A DNA stretch of 64,000 nt from Beaufortia kweichowensis (Eukaryota; Chordata; Actinopteri; Cypriniformes; Gastromyzontidae), in the NCBI GenBank assembly GCA_019155185.1, contig CM032797.1, forward strand, positions 8,976,881-9,040,880, read 5' to 3'. The position numbers and the translations under genes were made by a program. The notes under the pieces are model-generated. The model saw only the letters and a list, made by a program, of their open reading frames with translations. It had not been told where the DNA came from and did no database searches. Shown in pieces: positions 60,101 to 64,000 of this stretch. The stretch's first letter is position 1; the number at the start of each line of letters is the position of its first letter.

Positions 60101-62355
60101 CTTAAAGGTTTTGGAGGAGTAGAAACCCTCGGTAGGAACCAAGACTCAACCGATGTCAGGTTGTAATCAGTGGTCAGGTATTAGGTTAGGCTCTCTCTAT
60201 GCAATCATGCTTAGTGGTAACTTAATCTGGTTCCTCCTGCTTCTGATTTGCCATTCCAGGGTGATTAGGCCACCAGACCAACTGGCTAAGCCACCACTTT
60301 ATCAGCCAAGCTTAGAGCTTATGAAAGTGTGACCAGAGACCTTGTTTGATTGGCTGAGAAGGCGAAGTTTGCTGGGTGGCCTTTCAGTGCTAGAGGCATG
60401 TGCAGTTTTGTCCCTTGGCGGAGCCTGTGGGTCAGGGGTCTTGGACGGTGACCATCTGGACCTTTAGGGGGTAGCTTCCTAAGATGCAGCTTTTGTTTGC
60501 TCAAAACAATTGGAAGTTAATCTGGAGGAGATAAGAATAGCCTCTGTTACATTGCCGCCATCAGCCGGTCTTCACATAGCATGTAAAGAGACATCTCTTT
60601 CTCCTTCTTTCTCTTTCGTGAAAGAGGCTTTGACTGACTATCTTTCCTTTTTGAGGGGGGTGGGACTTAATAGTTTTACTTTAGAGGAGTCAAGGTTCTG
60701 ATCTGGTGCTGCCCATTGGAGGGTTTGACTACTAGCTTTGGCTCTGTGATATAGCAACAAAATTACATCTTGATATTTTTTATCTTCTTGGATATATAGT
60801 TCAAAATTTACAAATTTGCTCTAAAAGTTTGCTTTTTTAAAGGGTACTGTTCCCCAAACAACTTAATTCAACATGCAATACAGTAAATATACAGTAATGA
60901 ATGTAATAATTTCCATTTTAATGCACAGCATTATACCAAACAGTGATATTTAGCTATACATCTTTTTATTGAACTCAGTGTTTCAATTCAATTTATAGAA
61001 CTGGGTAAATTAAGTGCTTTAGTCATTTAAAACAAATGTAACATAATTGTTTAATATTCCACATCTTTTTCAAAACTTAAATTTGATTTCTCATTACTCC
61101 ACCTAGCATGCCACATCTTCATAAAAGTGCATATTTGGAAGTTCAGCAAATTTATTTATCCTGAGGTTCGGTTTTGGCCTGTCAGCTTTAAAACAGCCAA
61201 CAAAACTCCTCTTCCTGAATGTCATTTAGCGCAAGTTTAAATGAAACATTTGTCTCTGCATGTTTTAAAAGGAGTGCATGGAAAAAAATCTAAGAGTTGT
61301 TTGCTGTTTGTTGGTTGCCAATGAGAATGCACTTCTTCACCCTGAAGCTTTTCTCCACTTTAATACATGAAACCTATTGTCTGTGTGAGCCAGGAACCTG
61401 CAGGGAGGACACAAAGGTTTTGCTGAAAGCTGCTTGACATCTCCTACACAGATAACACAGCTGAATGTTACTTAGACCCTCTATTGTTGATTGATTTCTT
61501 ATTTTTAGTTTTCATGTTACCAGGGTAACAGTTTTACATAAACCTCTATCTGCAAACCCTTTATATTTATTTTTTCCGATGATATTCTATATGTCCATTG
61601 GATAAACAGCACATATACCTCTGTTTACTGATGATTAGTAAGTCATCAATCTGATATCTTCTGTTTTGACATTGTCATGTACATGGTTTACATCCATCTG
61701 TCATAACAAGGAAAGAGAAGTGGGCTTGAGGAAAATCTAATATTAACTGTATTGGATATCAATAAAGTCAAGAGGAGCTGGCTTTCAGTATCCAGTATTG
61801 ATCTGTGTAACACGATGATCAATCGCTGGACAAAGAAAAGCAGACCAATCAGCAAAATCAGCATACAATTAGGTTGCTTTAATTACCATTGAAATTATAG
61901 ATGCAGCTTCTCGAATTCTCTTCTGGTGTCGTTTTATAGTGTTACTTTTTGCTCAAATTATCAGCTGATGCTGAATGCGTTGTGTCTATACATTTATATA
62001 TGTTTTTGTCAGTGGCTGTTATTGCTAAAGTTAGAGATTTTGTGAAATCAGATGTACAAGCCCCCATTGTAGTTGATCGTAAAAGTTTTCCATATAAATC
62101 ACAGTAGAAATCCCTCTCATTTTAGGTATTGATCTATCATGTTTTGGGATCAATAAGAGTCCGTCCATCCTGGCATTATATAACATTTTTATATTTACTC
62201 TTATTATATAAGTATATCATTTTGCAAGGCTGCCAGGAAGGAAAGTATCATCTTATATATTATAGTATAACATATTTTAGCAGTTAACACACTTAATTTC
62301 CAGTAGATTGAATAATAAATAAAATTTGTAAAATTGATGTTTTTCTGTATTTTAG
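60101..62355. other. long stretch without a supported gene
   Basis: Small open frames near 60319-60701 have no recognisable domain or splice context. Nothing else was identified; it may be intron of the gene starting near 57450. Confidence 0.4.
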
Positions 62356-62454
62356 CACACCGGGCTCTATGGCCACTGTAGTGAAGAGTGCAGATGGCGA
62401 GATGCTTTTAAAAACCTTCCTATTGTTTTACATTCACCACGACTCAAGCAGCAG
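62356..62454 (+). other. orphan candidate exon with start codon
   Basis: A strong acceptor (tttttctgtattttag) is followed by 13 bases, an ATG at 62369 and an open frame beginning MATVVKSADGEMLLKTF, up to gcag|gtgctt at 62454. It could be the second exon of the gene whose first exon ends at 57553. I do not recognise the protein and the run is short. Confidence 0.2.
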
Positions 62455-62585
62455 GTGCTTCTTTCTGCCGACAAACATCTTGGTCTTTATTAAGCAGCTT
62501 GTTCCACTGCATTTCAATCAATGTGTATCACTCTAAACAAGATATTATTTTGACGTACTGAGCCGTGTGGTTTTAAAAAAATAAT

Positions 62586-62835
62586 AAATTACTCATCATT
62601 ATGTCATTCTAAACTCATACGACTTGTTTCCAGAGTATAAAATGTATTTCAAAAAAGATAGATTTTTGCTTCTTATTGGTTGATTTTCAAAGAGTATTTT
62701 GAGAAACGTTTAAACTGTTTTGTCCACACAAAACAGTTTAAACGTTTCTCAAAATACTCTTTTTATGTTCTGCAGAAGAAAGTCATACAGGTTTGGAATG
62801 ACGTGAGGGTGAATAAATAATGCCAAAATGTGTAT
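62586..62835. mobile_element. second foldback MITE, related to 17712-17945
   Basis: The left arm (tcattatgtcattctaaact and catacgact) and right arm (aaagtcatacaggtttggaa and tgacgtgagggtgaataaat) are the inverted arms of the same cyprinid foldback family. The centre is an unusually perfect hairpin (separate entry). Confidence 0.65.
62689..62762. repeat. perfect 35-bp inverted repeat with 4-base loop
   Basis: Bases 62689-62723 and 62728-62762 are exact reverse complements, separated by ccac. The arms contain gagaaacgtttaaactg and its complement. Perfection over 35 bases contrasts with the diverged outer arms of the surrounding element. Confidence 0.95.
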
Positions 62836-64000
62836 TTTTTTAAAAGAACATGTTGTACTCTACACTTTGGCAAACAAGGTAGCAGTTTCAGGGTTGTTTC
62901 AGAGCTCAGAACCTCTTAAAACAGATATTTGGAATATAAAAATGCTGTCCTGTGATCAGTGAGAAAAGGTAGCACCTCTCGTGTAGCACAAATGAATAAT
63001 ACCTCCTCTTCTTGTGACCATGGTTACCTAGTAAAGGTCAGAGATGGATGTTCAGTATGAAGCTGTCAGCTCAAGAGCCTCTGCTTTGTTGTTTACTAGC
63101 ATTTATTTTGAGAAAAGGTGGTTGATTGTTATATACTTTAATTAAAGGTAATTGAGATGCCCTACTGGTTTTATTAAAAATGTCTTTCCATTCTGTTGAC
63201 CATCATAGCTTGCCCTAACTATTAGTTTTAAAAACATGCTCTTGGATTATTGTGGCTTTCTCTTTTTATTCATTATCCCGTCTTCTATGACCAGCACATT
63301 GTAGCCTGTTTTTATTTCAATTTCTTTTCATGTTTTTCATCTGATGACAACACATTTGTTTCCTCTAAAAACATTGTGTTTCCAAGCTGTCACACGATAA
63401 ATTGTGTCCAGTGGTGTAATTGCACTGTACAAACTGACCATTTATTGACAACAGATATTTGCCATAAATATTCTCGGTCATATTAACAGGCCATCTGTCC
63501 TCGTTCATTAAAGACCTCCTTGATCCTCCTTAATGATTTGAAGCATCCTCATGCTTGATTTGAAGCAGTAAAGTTTTCCCCCACCTTGAAGTTAGCTAAG
63601 CGATCGGTGGCCTATTGCCCCTCTTCCACCTGACGGCTCTGGGAACCGGCGATGACCCCTGTCCTCAACTATGAGTCTCAACAGTTGCAGAGAAGACCTG
63701 GACGTCTTGTAAACTTTTAACCTGTCAGCTAGTTTAACGACAGGGCAAGAATTCCTGGAACTCCTTTTGCATTGTTATCCCCTCCCTTGCGGCAATGTGA
63801 TGCTGATTGGTTTATTAAGAGCCAAATAAAACTGTGTCAGTATGTCTTTCCTTATTAATCATTAATAATGAGAGAGTTTAGTTTCTTACCCATAATGATG
63901 GCATTGAAAGTGTTAATTACTATAAAAAAGGGAAAGAGCGGTAGTAGCTATGTATGTTATAGGCGTCCAAATTGAAGTGCATCGCTCTGAAAAGACAGTG
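62836..64000. other. right end of window without supported features
   Basis: AT-rich non-coding sequence. The one longer open frame (63250-63486) is low-complexity Phe/Ser/Cys-rich and has no start context or conserved domain. Confidence 0.4.

Noticed and set aside
1..64000. CRISPR arrays, operons, ribosome-binding sites or other prokaryotic systems
   Set aside because: The window is plainly a vertebrate nuclear locus with spliced genes; no regularly spaced direct repeats with unique spacers were seen.

Overview
This is a vertebrate nuclear genome window, from a teleost and most probably a cyprinid. It is AT-rich, has long GT-AG introns, carries cyprinid-type foldback and hAT repeats, and holds a tandem array of fish-type TRIM genes (finTRIM/TRIM16-like). 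No tools were run. Exons were placed by reading frames, splice signals and phase bookkeeping, helped by recall of the human orthologues.

Layout: (1) 801-5512, + strand: thoc1, 21 coding exons, 656 aa. (2) 6319-10726, - strand: usp14, 16 coding exons, 488 aa, tail-to-tail with thoc1; two of its introns appear to use GC donors. (3) 12416-39630, + strand: rock1, 33 coding exons, 1374 aa, with an 11.5 kb first intron. (4) 42688-56310, + strand: four TRIM units (RING, B-boxes, coiled coil, B30.2), called A, B, C and D here. A, C and D can be spliced into open frames; B is a pseudogene whose 3' end runs into a 100-N assembly gap (49335-49434). (5) 57380-64000: a CRE-containing promoter and probable first exon of an unidentified + strand gene, then repeat-rich sequence with a hAT element flanked by a perfect 8-bp target duplication, another inverted-repeat element, one orphan candidate exon and a perfect 35-bp hairpin.

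How the genes relate: thoc1 (mRNA export), usp14 (proteasome deubiquitinase) and rock1 (Rho effector kinase) are housekeeping genes whose neighbourhood looks ancestral. The TRIM array between rock1 and the next promoter is the accessory part. Its A and B copies arose by a tandem duplication that also copied the end of the rock1 3' region, including a poly(A) signal. All four units carry an interferon-response-like element (GAAANNGAAACT type) upstream of the start codon, consistent with an interferon-inducible antiviral E3 ligase cluster evolving by duplication, gene conversion, decay and changes in the B30.2 loops.
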